Shown in pieces: positions 1 to 9,085 of a DNA stretch of 64,000 nucleotides (positions are counted from its first letter, which is position 1; every line of letters starts with the position of its first letter). This DNA comes from Polyangiaceae bacterium (lineage in GTDB: Bacteria; Myxococcota_A; Polyangia; Polyangiales; Polyangiaceae): NCBI GenBank assembly GCA_020633205.1, contig JACKEB010000022.1, positions 62,001-126,000 on the forward strand, read 5' to 3'. Both the position numbers and the translations under genes were made by a program. The notes below the pieces were generated by a model. It did no database searches and was not told where the DNA came from. It saw only the letters and a program-made list of their open reading frames with translations.

Positions 1-1505
1 GCGCCGTCGAAGATGAGGACGAGGACCTGGAGGATGACGACGCCCTCGATGATGAGAGCGACGACGATGACGACGACGAAGCCTGGTCGCTCCCCAAGAA
101 GAAGCAGGGCACCTCGAAGCCCGACGCGGGACAAGCCGAAAAGCCCCTGAAGGCGCCCGGAGACGCCGGCGCGGACGCAGCAGTCGGGATCAAAGATGCC
201 GGGGCTGACGCGGGCGCTCCGACAGCCACGGACGCGGGCGCGGACGCCGCTCCCGTGAAGCCAGAACCCAAGCCGGCGCCAAAGCCTGAGCTGCCAAAGA
301 GCCAGGCGCCGGTCGCTGAGCGCTCGAAGACCATCAAGGACCCGGTCGCCCTGTCCGGTTCCGCGGGGCAACTCGCTGACGCGAACGCGAACATCCGCCT
401 GTTGGTGTTCGGTGATCGCATCCGCAAGCACTCGACGGGGCCGCTGATCGGCGATTTGCTCGGCGCCGCGGAGCAATGGGCCGCGTTCTTCAAGACCGCC
501 AAGCTCGACCCCATCCGCGACATCGACCGCATCTTGATCGCGGCCCCCCAGCTAAAAGACAGCTCCCACGCGGTGATCGTGCTCAAGCACCACACCTCCG
601 AGGCGAAGATCCACGGCGCCATCGACCGCCTGGTCAAGCAGAGCAAGGACAAGGGCGAGTGGGTAGACGAGCGCATCGCCAAGGCGCACGTGGATCGCGC
701 GGATCGCGTGTTGGTGCAGCAAGGTCGCGGAGTGGTGATCGTCGGCCCCGCGGGCATCGAGGCCCAAGCCAAGCAGCTCAAGGGGCCGCTGAGCTTCCCG
801 AACCCTGAAGGCAAAGAGGTCGTCAGCGTGTTCCTGCGCACGCCCTATCGCGCCTTCAAGGGGCTCCCCTTCGATATGCCCGAGTCGATTCGCTGGGTGC
901 GCATGAAGCTGGTACCCGCGGGAGATGGCGTCGTCGCGCTGCTGGAAGCCCAAGACGAGAGCCCGGCCGCCGCCCAGAAGCACGCGGCGGCCTTCGATTC
1001 TGCGCTCAACGCGGTGGTGACCATCAAGCTCTCTGGGCTCGCGGCGCGCCTCTTGGGCAGGAGCGAAAAGCGCCTGGTCGAGCGCGTGGAGTTCTCCGCT
1101 CAGGGGGACCGCATCGTGGGCAAGGTGTCAGCGACCGGGCGTCAGCTCGCGCCGCTGCTCGAGGCCATCAGCGAGTACTCCAAACAGCTCCAGGAAGAAG
1201 CGAAGAAGCGCGCCAAGGAACGTGCGGAACAGAAGAAGAAGGAAGAAGCGGAGAAGGCTGAAAAGGCCAAGGCTGCCGCAGAGGAAGCCAAGGCAGGCAA
1301 GGGCAAGGCCGGCAAAGGGGCACAGTCGAACTCTGACAAAGGCAGCAACCCGGCCAAAGACAAAGCGGCGGAGTCTGGCGATGGGGCGGGCGACAAGCCC
1401 AAGAAGCCGGGCTTCAAGCAGAACCCCGCTGCGGCTGCTTCCGGAAGTTCGAAGGCGGCACCTTCCGCGCCTCCCCCCCAACCCTCGGGGGAGCCCAAGG
1501 AGTAG
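1..1505 (+). CDS. Hypothetical protein, acidic then Ala/Lys-rich tail (5' end outside window)
   Basis: The reading frame is open from base 3 and runs into the window edge, so the true start lies upstream; the ATG at 255 is probably internal. The visible N-terminal part is a low-complexity acidic stretch (many Asp/Glu) followed by an Ala/Asp/Pro/Lys linker. A more ordinary globular part follows (about bases 330-1150). The last 130 residues are rich in Lys, Glu and Ala, typical of a charged coiled coil or disordered tail, and end in a Ser/Pro-rich segment. No catalytic motif is recognised. It converges with the minus-strand gene ending at 1598. Function unknown; a secreted or envelope-associated protein is possible but not shown. 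Confidence 0.75.
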   Translation, partial: AVEDEDEDLEDDDALDDESDDDDDDEAWSLPKKKQGTSKPDAGQAEKPLKAPGDAGADAAVGIKDAGADAGAPTATDAGADAAPVKPEPKPAPKPELPKSQAPVAERSKTIKDPVALSGSAGQLADANANIRLLVFGDRIRKHSTGPLIGDLLGAAEQWAAFFKTAKLDPIRDIDRILIAAPQLKDSSHAVIVLKHHTSEAKIHGAIDRLVKQSKDKGEWVDERIAKAHVDRADRVLVQQGRGVVIVGPAGIEAQAKQLKGPLSFPNPEGKEVVSVFLRTPYRAFKGLPFDMPESIRWVRMKLVPAGDGVVALLEAQDESPAAAQKHAAAFDSALNAVVTIKLSGLAARLLGRSEKRLVERVEFSAQGDRIVGKVSATGRQLAPLLEAISEYSKQLQEEAKKRAKERAEQKKKEEAEKAEKAKAAAEEAKAGKGKAGKGAQSNSDKGSNPAKDKAAESGDGAGDKPKKPGFKQNPAAAASGSSKAAPSAPPPQPSGEPKE

Positions 1506-1597
1506 CAACGACGGGAACCGCGGCGAGAGGTCTCGCACCCGATGAAAATCCTAGCGGAAATTCTTCGGCTTCAACGCCGCTGCTGCGGGAGCGAGTC

Positions 1598-2737
1598 TCA
1601 GAGCTTGGTCTGCTCGGCGAGGCGAGCCAGCATCGCGTCGGCGGTACCCGCATCGAGGGTTGCGATGCACAAGCGCTTGCCCTTGCGCGGCTCGACCACC
1701 AGGCGGCACTTGCCGCGCGCTGAGTCGCTCAGGCTGCTCAAACCAAAGTCGACGCCCAGCCCGACGATCACCAGCAAGAAGCCCATCCCGAGCAAGCTCG
1801 GAGAGGAGCCCGGAACGCGCGCACCGTCGACGAACAAGCTGATCCCAGCGTAGAGGCCGATTGCGAGCGCAAACAGACCCGCGTAGAGCCCAGCCCGGGC
1901 GTAGCGCACCTCGCGGGTTACTTTGGCGACGTTGTCGATGGGGACCAGTGTCTCGCGGTCGCGCAGCACGCGGCCGAGCATTTCCGTGCGGTGATCGAGC
2001 TCGAGGCCTCGATTGGTCAGGCGCACAGCGGCAGGACGCTTGAAAGCCAGGGCGTAGCGACCGAGCAGCTTCACCAGCCAGACGATGGCGAGGATCCCCG
2101 TGAGGCCAAGAATCGCAGTCCAGAAAGCGTGGCGTGGCGCCGCGGTGAGTTCGCCGCTCAAGCTGCTCCCGCGTTCACCTGAGTCGCTGCTCGGGGTCAG
2201 CACTGCGGCGAGCAGCGGATCCTGTGTGCGAGACGCCAGCTCGCGCACCTCTCGGGAGGCGGCGCCGGACTTGCTGCTCATCAGGGCGGCGGCGGCGGTC
2301 AGTGCCTCACCGCGGCCGAGGGCGAACTCTTGAGGGGAACGCGCGATGTGACCCAGCCGTGGCCAGAGCGCCTCGGCGTCTTCGCCCAGCGCCTCTTCCA
2401 GCATCGAGAGCGCATCGACCTGGGTGTTCGATGCCAGCCACACCAACGCGTCGGCCGTATCCGCGCGGCGCTCGTCACCGACCAGCGCAAGCGCACACAG
2501 CGCACCCAGCGCCCAGCGCTCGGTGTCCGTCTGGGGATCGCGGGCGAGCAGGTCCTTCAGGTCGCCATACGGGGTCGCGGAGTCGCCTTCGAGCTTGCTC
2601 GCGTCGGCGAGTCGCACGCTACGTTCGCGCTTGGCGTAGGCGTCGAGGGCGCTTTCGCGCACGGCGCTAGCCCAGGTTTCCCGAGAGGGGTGCGCCGAGA
2701 GCACGGCGAGGACACTGCTGGCGGTGGGTAGAGTCAT
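1598..2737 (-). CDS. Hypothetical membrane protein
   Basis: A 379-aa protein starting at ATG 2737 without a clear Shine-Dalgarno site. The first ~190 residues are Ala/Leu/Asp-rich and look helical, like a HEAT-type or tetratricopeptide-like repeat scaffold, though no repeat consensus could be confirmed. Three hydrophobic segments follow: one just after the sequence PRHAFWTAILGLTG, then two around YAGLFALAIGLYAGI and LLGMGFLLVIVGLGV. The C-terminal ~50 residues are soluble. It is convergent with the preceding plus-strand gene and separated from panD by a terminator region. No family is recognised with confidence. Confidence 0.7.
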   Translation of the reverse strand: MTLPTASSVLAVLSAHPSRETWASAVRESALDAYAKRERSVRLADASKLEGDSATPYGDLKDLLARDPQTDTERWALGALCALALVGDERRADTADALVWLASNTQVDALSMLEEALGEDAEALWPRLGHIARSPQEFALGRGEALTAAAALMSSKSGAASREVRELASRTQDPLLAAVLTPSSDSGERGSSLSGELTAAPRHAFWTAILGLTGILAIVWLVKLLGRYALAFKRPAAVRLTNRGLELDHRTEMLGRVLRDRETLVPIDNVAKVTREVRYARAGLYAGLFALAIGLYAGISLFVDGARVPGSSPSLLGMGFLLVIVGLGVDFGLSSLSDSARGKCRLVVEPRKGKRLCIATLDAGTADAMLARLAEQTKL

Positions 2738-2834
2738 GGCTAGGAGAGCGGCTCGCTGGGCAAACCACAGCCCAGCAACGAGAACACCCGGCCAGGCCTT
2801 ATCTGAACGCCGCGAGCGTCGCTAGTCTTTCCCA

Positions 2835-2861
2835 GCAAAAAGTGTAGGTGTCAGTCCTACA
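2835..2861 (-). terminator. Intrinsic terminator downstream of panD
   Basis: On the minus strand the stem TGTAGG/CCTACA (2861-2856 with 2848-2843, 7-nt loop) is followed by CTTTTTG. It lies 74 bases past the panD stop, behind a second, longer hairpin. Confidence 0.6.
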
Positions 2862-2869
2862 AAGAGCGA

Positions 2870-2898
2870 CACGCCCCGGACTTTTGGTCCGAGGCGTG
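2870..2898 (-). terminator. Hairpin immediately downstream of panD
   Basis: A 12-bp stem with one mismatch (2870-2881 pairs with 2887-2898) and a 5-nt loop. It has no T-run directly behind it, so it may act together with the T-tailed hairpin at 2835-2861 or protect the 3' end of the transcript. Confidence 0.45.
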
Positions 2899-2934
2899 GG
2901 TCGAATGGCCGGGCCGCGCCCCTCAGAGAGACGC

Positions 2935-3336
2935 TCAGGCGCAAGCGATGGAGTTGAGGATGGGTCCCGGTAGCTCCGGGCTCTCGTCGTCGATCACGCG
3001 GTTGTCGCGGTCGACGCGCACGACCTTGGGCTGGTAGTCACGGGCCTCTGCGCGGTCCATGTCGGCGAAGGTCGCCAGGATCACCAGGTCGCCAGGCTCA
3101 TTTAGATGAGCTGCGGCGCCGTTGACGCAGATGCAGCGAGAACCTCGGGGCCCTTCCAGGGCGTACGTAACGAGGCGTGTGCCGCGGGTGACGTTCCAGA
3201 TGTGGATTGCCTCGTAGGGGAGGATATCCGCGCGCTCCAGAAGGTCCTTGTCGATGGTGACGCTGCCTTCGTACTCGAGGTCTGCGTGGGTCACCGTTGC
3301 GCGATGGATCTTCGACTTGAAGACATTGAGCTTCAT
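2935..3336 (-). CDS. panD: Aspartate 1-decarboxylase (pyruvoyl-dependent)
   Basis: PanD decarboxylates L-aspartate to beta-alanine for pantothenate and coenzyme A synthesis. The 133-aa product has the self-cleavage site Gly24-Ser25 in the context YEGSVTID; Ser25 becomes the pyruvoyl group. Lys9, Arg54, Thr57 and Tyr58 occupy the family's active-site positions, and NGAAAHL matches the conserved late motif. The frame is open further upstream, but ATG 3336 gives the family's standard N-terminus MKLNVFKSKIHRA and has GAGG about 8 nt before it. It appears monocistronic, divergent from the small gene at 3636, with hairpins behind it. Confidence 0.96.
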   Translation of the reverse strand: MKLNVFKSKIHRATVTHADLEYEGSVTIDKDLLERADILPYEAIHIWNVTRGTRLVTYALEGPRGSRCICVNGAAAHLNEPGDLVILATFADMDRAEARDYQPKVVRVDRDNRVIDDESPELPGPILNSIACA

Positions 3337-3635
3337 GTTGGCCTCACGAGTCGCGTCATGGCGGCCCACGTGACTGCGGGTCCACCTGCCGGACGCCGCA
3401 GAATGTAGAGGCAAGGCGGCCCTCGTTCAAGGTTTGGCAACGGCCTGGAAGCAAGATCGCAACACATTCCCTCGGTCTTTGGGAGTGGGTGGAGGTGGGC
3501 AGACACGCATTCGGTTTCACCCACACAGGATCATCGGCGCCCACAAATTTGGCCGAACGTGCCAGGGCCAGGTACCGGGAGTCAGCTCGGACGACGCGAC
3601 AGAGGGCTCGTTCGAAGCGCTCGGGAGACGCTGCG

Positions 3636-3914
3636 ATGACCACTGGGATTTCCAAGGCCGAAATGTTCAAGAACCTGCGGGACATGTTGCGCGATGTGTT
3701 CCAGCTGCGCGCCGAGGGGGTCGCCTACGCGCGCCTCGCGCGTGCCCACGGCTACATCGATGGTTGCATGCGCGTGATGCTGGAGACCGGCGTTGCGTCC
3801 AAGCAGGAGCTCCTCGAGCTGGTCGCGGAAGAACGCAGGCTGGCGTCAGGTCCTGCGACGGGCGATGTGCACGGCGCCGAAGGACTCAGCGACGGCGCCA
3901 TCGCCGCGGCCTGA
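3636..3914 (+). CDS. Small hypothetical protein (92 aa)
   Basis: ATG 3636 is preceded by GGGAG at a good distance, so it is preferred over an upstream in-frame start at 3489. The protein is mostly helical with charged and hydrophobic residues (MFKNLRDMLRDVF, then a segment ending ELLELVAEERR) and a Gly/Ala/Asp tail. No domain is recognised; the helical pattern would suit a small protein-protein interaction module. An intrinsic terminator follows at 3956. Divergent from panD, with about 300 bases between the two starts. Confidence 0.6.
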   Translation: MTTGISKAEMFKNLRDMLRDVFQLRAEGVAYARLARAHGYIDGCMRVMLETGVASKQELLELVAEERRLASGPATGDVHGAEGLSDGAIAAA

Positions 3915-3955
3915 ACATTCCGGGTGACGCCGAGCGTGGCGCTCTCGTAGAGACA

Positions 3956-3992
3956 ACGGCTGGTTCCGTATGGAATCGGCCGTTTCTTTTTT
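3956..3992 (+). terminator. Intrinsic terminator of the 3636-3914 gene
   Basis: A 12-bp stem (3956-3967 with 3972-3983, two G-T pairs, loop GTAT) is followed by TTCTTTTTT. The T-tract runs directly into GGGGTGAGGG, one copy of the dispersed G-rich element. Confidence 0.8.
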
Positions 3993-4005
3993 GGGGTGAG
4001 GGTAG
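3987..4005 (+). repeat. Dispersed G-rich intergenic element, copy 1
   Basis: TTTTTTGGGGTGAGGGTAG, fused to the T-tract of the terminator at 3956. The flank GTATGGAATC 19 bases before it also occurs before the copy at 57870. Confidence 0.55.
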
Positions 4006-4198
4006 AGCTGGCAGGGACTCACTTGCGTCGCAGACACCGGACGCAGGAAGTGCGGGGCGGTCGGGCGGCGCAATGTCGATCTGTTCGCGAGCGGGCGTGG
4101 ATAACACCGTGGGGAAACGGGCGGAGGTTTGCCTGGGGCTGGCGAACTAGGGCGGCGAACCCGACGTTGATCAACGCGTAGCGACCAAGCCTGAAAGC

Positions 4199-4230
4199 GA
4201 AAGGCCGAGCCCGTACGGGCTCGGCCTTTG
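4199..4230 (-). terminator. Intrinsic terminator of the large surface-protein gene
   Basis: A near-perfect stem (AAGGCCGAGCCCG/CGGGCTCGGCCTT) with a short loop, 25 bases past the stop of the minus-strand gene. The outer AAA/TTT pairs make it potentially bidirectional. Confidence 0.7.
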
Positions 4231-4254
4231 CGTCGTGTGGCTGTTGAACGCTGG

Positions 4255-7200
4255 TCAGGGAGTGACGAAGACGACGCTTCCGACGCTGTTCGGATCCGCC
4301 TTCCGCCAGTGGGCCATGATCTGCGGCGAGCCGTTCACGTCGACCACTTGGGTGAAGCCGTTCACCCAGCCGTCGACGGTGAGCGTCTTCACCTGCCAGC
4401 CGCTGCCGTCGTTGGTGCCGAGCTTGAGCAGGCCGTTCGTCGCGTCCTGGTAGGAAGCGTAGATGGTGCCGCCGTTGGTCCAGACGCTGGAGTCGTCACC
4501 GACCACCGCTTTGCCGTCATCCGTGCTGCCATCATCGATGACCTGCGGCGCCTCCGGCGTGGTGCCACCAGTCACCTTCATGTACTTGAAGGACTCGGTG
4601 ATGCCGTCGGAGTAGGTGATGTGCCAATCGCCGTTGCCATCCACGAACAGCGACGCGCCCACACCGGTGTCACCGGTGTCGACCGGGCCAGGACCCTCGC
4701 CGTCGAGCAGCATCGGGGTGCCCCAGGTGCCGCCCTCTTCCTTCACGCCGTAGAGGTTGCCGTGGATGCGATCGTAATACACCAGACCCAACCCGCTCGG
4801 CGTGACTGCCGCCGAGATGTAGAGGCCTGAACCCTCCGGGAAGGTGTCGACGAACTTCTGGTCGAAGATCGGCGTGCAAGCCGCTCCACTGCCGTCGTCG
4901 AAGCAATCCTCGCCCTTGGCGCATGCCGGATCGCAGGTGGTGAGCGGTGTCTGGCAGACACCGGTGTCTCGGCACGCCTCGCCGCTCGCACAGTTGTAGG
5001 CGCGACACGGTGCGGCTGAGATGGCCGCATCCGCGAAGCTCCAGTCGCCGCTACCCTGAGGTAGCGCCGTGCCTGCGCTCGCGACCCGCACCACGCTCTG
5101 CACGAGGCCGCCACCGGCGGACGCGGGCTCGAGGGCGAGGTAGGCGATGACTGGACGGCCGTCACGCAGCAAGAGCTTCGCGTAGCGTCCGACATCGCCT
5201 TGGGTCACCTGCTGAACGGTGTGGGCGCTCCAGGCGCCGGTGTCGTCCCGACGGGCGAACTTCAGCGCCCGGTTCGTGGCGTCGTAGTACGCGACCATCG
5301 GGAGGCCGTCGCCGCCCACCTGGATGCTGGTCCACAGGCCAACGTCGTCGCCCGAGTCCGTGAGGCCACCGCGGTAGCTGTTCACGTCGATGAACCTGGG
5401 ATCCGGAGGACCACCGGGCGTGCCGGGATCCAGGTTCGGGTCGAACTCCGGGAGCCCGTCCACCGCTTGCCACTGAACCTCGCCGTCGACGTATTTCCCT
5501 ACGGCAAGGTCTCCAAACAGCACCGGGTTGGTCATCGGGGTGCCGTTGTCGATCGTGGTGTCCAGGCCGATGTCGTCATACGCCGCCACCCAGATGGTAC
5601 CGTCGGAGGCGACCGCCGCCGAAGCGTAGGCCCCCACCAAGCCGGGCGCGAGGGTCTCGCATTCGGTGCAGGTGGGGGGACCGCCACCATCACCGCCGGT
5701 GCCGCCCGTACCCGCCGTCCCGCCGCTGCCGGGGCTGCTCGAGTCCGCGTCGCTGCAGGAGCAACCGTTGAACGATGCGGCGACCGCGAACAGGCCGATC
5801 TGCGCTAGGCGGTGTAGCCGACGGCGGCGCTTGGCAGCCGTCAGCTCACTCGGGGTGAAGTCCTCAGCATCCGACGAGTCAGCGTCCGAGGAGACCGCAT
5901 CTGATGTGTCAGCCTCCGCATCCGCTTTTGGGCCCTGGCCCTTGCGGCGACGACGCAGACCGAAGCCGAGTGCCATGGCGCCCACCGCCAGCAAGCCCAG
6001 GGGCGCCTGATTGCTCTTGGAGGAGCCAGGCACGCTGCAGCTGCAGCCACTGCCATCGGCCAAGGAGGCGTCTGCTCGACCGCGCACCAGGGCTTGGCTC
6101 TGGCTCGCGACGTTGCCTTCCTCGTCCCGCACTTCGACCGTCAGCTTGCCTGCCTCAGCGACCTCGATGCTCTCGAGCCCTGCGGCGTTCGACCAGTCGG
6201 TGAAGGCGCCGTCGTCCAGGGCCCAGCGCACCTCGAGGGCCTGGGTGGGGCTGACGACGTCGTAGACCTCGATGCTGAGCTTGCCGTCCACGGGCTCCTT
6301 GCCGAGGGTGATCTCCGGCAAGCTCTTGTCGACGAGCACCTCAACCGTGGGCGGTGTGCGGTCCACGGTCTGCGGCGCGCCTTCGACGCGAGAGCGAACC
6401 TCGACCTGGTGGCGGCCTTGGATGCGAAGCGCAGCGTCGCTCACCTTGATCGTGCTGCTCTTCTGCCAGGGACGCCAGTAGCCCTTGTCGAGGCGGTACT
6501 GGTACTCGATGGGCTGCTCGCCGCTGTCCAGGCTGCTCTTGGCCTGCAGCTCGAACGCGGGCAGGTTGTCCTTGGTGGCCGTATCCACGCGGAGACCAGC
6601 TGGGTCAATCGTCTTCGATAGCAAGCGCGCGTCCGTCTCGCTGAAGTTGACGTAGGCGCCGCTCGCCGTCTCCAGGGACGCGAAGATCCCGAGGTAGTTG
6701 TCGCTACCCTTGGAGAGCTTCCGTAGACCTGGCGAGCCCTGTCCCTCGACGCTGGCAGGGATGCGCAGCGCGAGGCCCAAGCTGGCGAGTGAGTCGTTCA
6801 AGCTGATGGGGTTGATGGCACCACCCAGCGCCCCACCGATCTGACCGGCGAGCAGCTTGGCCAACGTCTCCGCAGCGGCCTGCTTGTCTTCACGCACCAA
6901 GGGCGCGTTGAACATGGTCGGGTTCGCCACGCCGATGTCTTGGAGCACTGGCGCGAGGGCGCTGTTCTCGTCGACGTCCAGGTTGACCGGCACGTCGAGG
7001 TCGAACTGGGCGCTGAAGGCGCGTACGTAGCGATCGTTCGACCACAGGTAGAAGTCGATGATCAGCTCGTTCATTGCCAGGCGCAGGGTCGGATCCGTCT
7101 CGAGGGACGTGCCGTTGCCTACGACCGCACTTGGTGGCGTCTGGGGGCGCAGCACGATGGCGAGAGGCGCCGTCTTCTTCTGGCGCGCGATGTCCTTCAG

Positions 7201-8535
7201 CGAAGGCACCAAGAGGCCCAAGGTGTCGCTGGTGAGCAGGCTGCCCAGGGTGTCGCTGCCGATGCCCAGACACAGCGCACCGGAGTTGTAGGCGCTGCCG
7301 AGGGCGTAGTTGATGAAGCGCTCGGAGAGCCCGATCCCCAGGTGCGGTCCGGGGCCGGTCCAGTCGCTCACGGTGTTGGCGGTCAGCTCATCGGGGATCG
7401 GAATTCCCGTGGGCAAATTCTGCGAGGCGATCGGAACGCAGCTGGTGATCGGGCGGGGCTCTGCGCCGCCCATCATGCCGAGGGTCGCGCCGCCAGCGAT
7501 GGGGTTCAGGTCACCCCAGAGCATGCCGCTACCGTCGTCGCGGGTGCCTTCACCACCGGCGGCCAGCATGAAGTCGAGGCCGCCCTCTGTCCCTGGGGAA
7601 ATGCTCGCCAGGAAGCCCGAGAGATCGATGTTGCCGTCGAGGCCGAGGGCGGTGCCCACACAATCGCCGTTGGTGAAGCGGCAGACTCCGTCCCCATCTG
7701 CCGTGGTGCCGGTGGGGCAGCTCACGCCGGCTGCCGCGTCCTGCTTCATGCAGAGCTGGTCCTCGATCGGAGCGGTCAGGCCGTCAACAAGCGGACCAAT
7801 GAACTGGCCAGCGAGCGAGTTGATAATCGCGTTGATGATGTCATCCACGATCGGGATACTGCCGCCGCAGAACTTGATCGCGCCCTCGAGGTCCGACTGA
7901 TTGATATTGAGACTCTCGATCTTTACCCGCGTATAGCCCTGCCGAGCGGCATGAGCTGGGTCGGTTTCGGTCTCCAAACTGATGCGGGCATCTACGCGAA
8001 TTGTAGCCCAGTCGTTGCCGTTGCAGTTGCCGCCGTTGTTCAGCACGGCGTAGCGGTTGAGCGGGATTCCAATCGCTGTAACCTTCAATGGCAAGCGCTC
8101 AAGACGGGCATCGATGGTCCCGGTGACGACTAGGTGGTGAGGTGCCGCAGTCGCGAAGTTCAGGTTTGCACGCGTGAGGTCCGACTCAAACACGCACTCC
8201 TTCGGATTGGCGGAAGGCTTCGGGCCGTCCGGGCAAACGTCCACCTTCACGCCGGTTTGGTTAACGGTGCTGGTTGGGACGTCGAACGTGATGACTCCAC
8301 CTCCACCGCTGCTTCCGAGCGCGGCGCCTGCGAGCGTGCCCACGTTGGTCTCGAGGAAGTCCAGCCCCGAGTCGGTGAGCCGCACGCTGGCGGCGTTGTC
8401 GATGCGCTTCGCGTTTTCGAAGCCGCCATCGAGCGGGGTGACGCCGCACGAGGAACAGCTCGAGCAGCTCCCTGCGCAGCCGCTGCCGAGCGCAGCCAAT
8501 GCGGCGTACCAAGAATACTTCAGCCAGCGTGACAT
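4255..8535 (-). CDS. Large surface lipoprotein with internal MYXO-CTERM-like signal and second lipobox
   Basis: A 1426-aa protein starting at ATG 8535 (MSRWLKYSWYAALAALGSGC), a lipoprotein signal with a Cys-rich mature start. Residues ~30-820 form a large extracellular part with several Cys pairs. Around residues 828-865 a Gly-Cys-Ser-Cys motif, a Pro-containing linker, a hydrophobic helix (LGLLAVGAMALGF) and an RRRRK cluster reproduce the MYXO-CTERM layout, which normally ends a protein. It continues through an acidic Asp/Ser linker, RRRRLHR, another hydrophobic helix and the lipobox-like FNGC near residue 924, then a Gly/Thr linker and a ~480-aa domain that looks like a beta-propeller-type repeat. 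The frame is open throughout with no ATG at the junction. This could be a fusion of two genes or a precursor cut into two products. Terminator at 4199. Confidence 0.85.
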   Translation of the reverse strand: MSRWLKYSWYAALAALGSGCAGSCSSCSSCGVTPLDGGFENAKRIDNAASVRLTDSGLDFLETNVGTLAGAALGSSGGGGVITFDVPTSTVNQTGVKVDVCPDGPKPSANPKECVFESDLTRANLNFATAAPHHLVVTGTIDARLERLPLKVTAIGIPLNRYAVLNNGGNCNGNDWATIRVDARISLETETDPAHAARQGYTRVKIESLNINQSDLEGAIKFCGGSIPIVDDIINAIINSLAGQFIGPLVDGLTAPIEDQLCMKQDAAAGVSCPTGTTADGDGVCRFTNGDCVGTALGLDGNIDLSGFLASISPGTEGGLDFMLAAGGEGTRDDGSGMLWGDLNPIAGGATLGMMGGAEPRPITSCVPIASQNLPTGIPIPDELTANTVSDWTGPGPHLGIGLSERFINYALGSAYNSGALCLGIGSDTLGSLLTSDTLGLLVPSLKDIARQKKTAPLAIVLRPQTPPSAVVGNGTSLETDPTLRLAMNELIIDFYLWSNDRYVRAFSAQFDLDVPVNLDVDENSALAPVLQDIGVANPTMFNAPLVREDKQAAAETLAKLLAGQIGGALGGAINPISLNDSLASLGLALRIPASVEGQGSPGLRKLSKGSDNYLGIFASLETASGAYVNFSETDARLLSKTIDPAGLRVDTATKDNLPAFELQAKSSLDSGEQPIEYQYRLDKGYWRPWQKSSTIKVSDAALRIQGRHQVEVRSRVEGAPQTVDRTPPTVEVLVDKSLPEITLGKEPVDGKLSIEVYDVVSPTQALEVRWALDDGAFTDWSNAAGLESIEVAEAGKLTVEVRDEEGNVASQSQALVRGRADASLADGSGCSCSVPGSSKSNQAPLGLLAVGAMALGFGLRRRRKGQGPKADAEADTSDAVSSDADSSDAEDFTPSELTAAKRRRRLHRLAQIGLFAVAASFNGCSCSDADSSSPGSGGTAGTGGTGGDGGGPPTCTECETLAPGLVGAYASAAVASDGTIWVAAYDDIGLDTTIDNGTPMTNPVLFGDLAVGKYVDGEVQWQAVDGLPEFDPNLDPGTPGGPPDPRFIDVNSYRGGLTDSGDDVGLWTSIQVGGDGLPMVAYYDATNRALKFARRDDTGAWSAHTVQQVTQGDVGRYAKLLLRDGRPVIAYLALEPASAGGGLVQSVVRVASAGTALPQGSGDWSFADAAISAAPCRAYNCASGEACRDTGVCQTPLTTCDPACAKGEDCFDDGSGAACTPIFDQKFVDTFPEGSGLYISAAVTPSGLGLVYYDRIHGNLYGVKEEGGTWGTPMLLDGEGPGPVDTGDTGVGASLFVDGNGDWHITYSDGITESFKYMKVTGGTTPEAPQVIDDGSTDDGKAVVGDDSSVWTNGGTIYASYQDATNGLLKLGTNDGSGWQVKTLTVDGWVNGFTQVVDVNGSPQIMAHWRKADPNSVGSVVFVTP

Positions 8536-9085
8536 GTAGGCTCCAATGCATGCGGCTCCCGGCCGCGCGCGGCGCTTCCCTCAACCCCAGGGAAGCGTAG
8601 GAAAGTGGGTCAAGGACGTTTCAAGGGTACACCAATCGGCCGTTCAGTTGCACCGGTCCTTGTGGACCCGAGCATATCCATTCCGGCTGAATCATTGCCC
8701 TTTCCCTGGACTTACGGTCGTTTGGTCGAACCGAGGAAACATAGCGGAATTCCCAACCAAAACCCAGGCATCCCTTTCCGACGCCCCCGTCGGCTCCCCG
8801 GTCAAAAGCAGAACGCGTTACATCTCAATGTCGCTGAGTTTTTGCATACTTGGCGGACTTGGAACGCAGTTTGGCGGGGACGGACAAGCCTCCTTGTCGG
8901 ATCGGGGTGGGGGGAGGTGTGACGTCGGCCTACGTGGCCCTCCAGCACCCGCGGCTTTCTTGGGGAAAGCAGCTCGTCACAGGGTGAGCCGCTTCGAAAC
9001 CGTCCCCCGCAGGGCTTGAGCCCCCGCCGGTTGTTCGACGTCGAGCGGGGCGGATACATGCCGCGCGGAAATTAATGGGAGGGAG
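8536..9085. other. Intergenic region without a supported gene
   Basis: About 550 bases upstream of the large surface-protein gene and downstream of the DUF4291 gene. Open frames here have no homology-like content, no start signals and odd composition. It holds a GGTGGGGGGAGGTGTG stretch at 8906-8921, reminiscent of the dispersed G-rich element but lacking its T-tract. It should contain the promoter of the 8535 gene; none was clear. Confidence 0.5.

Noticed and set aside
6940..8133. A ~400-codon plus-strand frame inside the large surface-protein gene
   Set aside because: Antisense to a gene with a clear lipoprotein start; its composition is that of a GC shadow frame.
8546..9085. Frames of 85-157 codons in the gap upstream of the large surface protein
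   Set aside because: Arg/Ser/Pro-rich with no Shine-Dalgarno site, no family resemblance and no conserved pattern.
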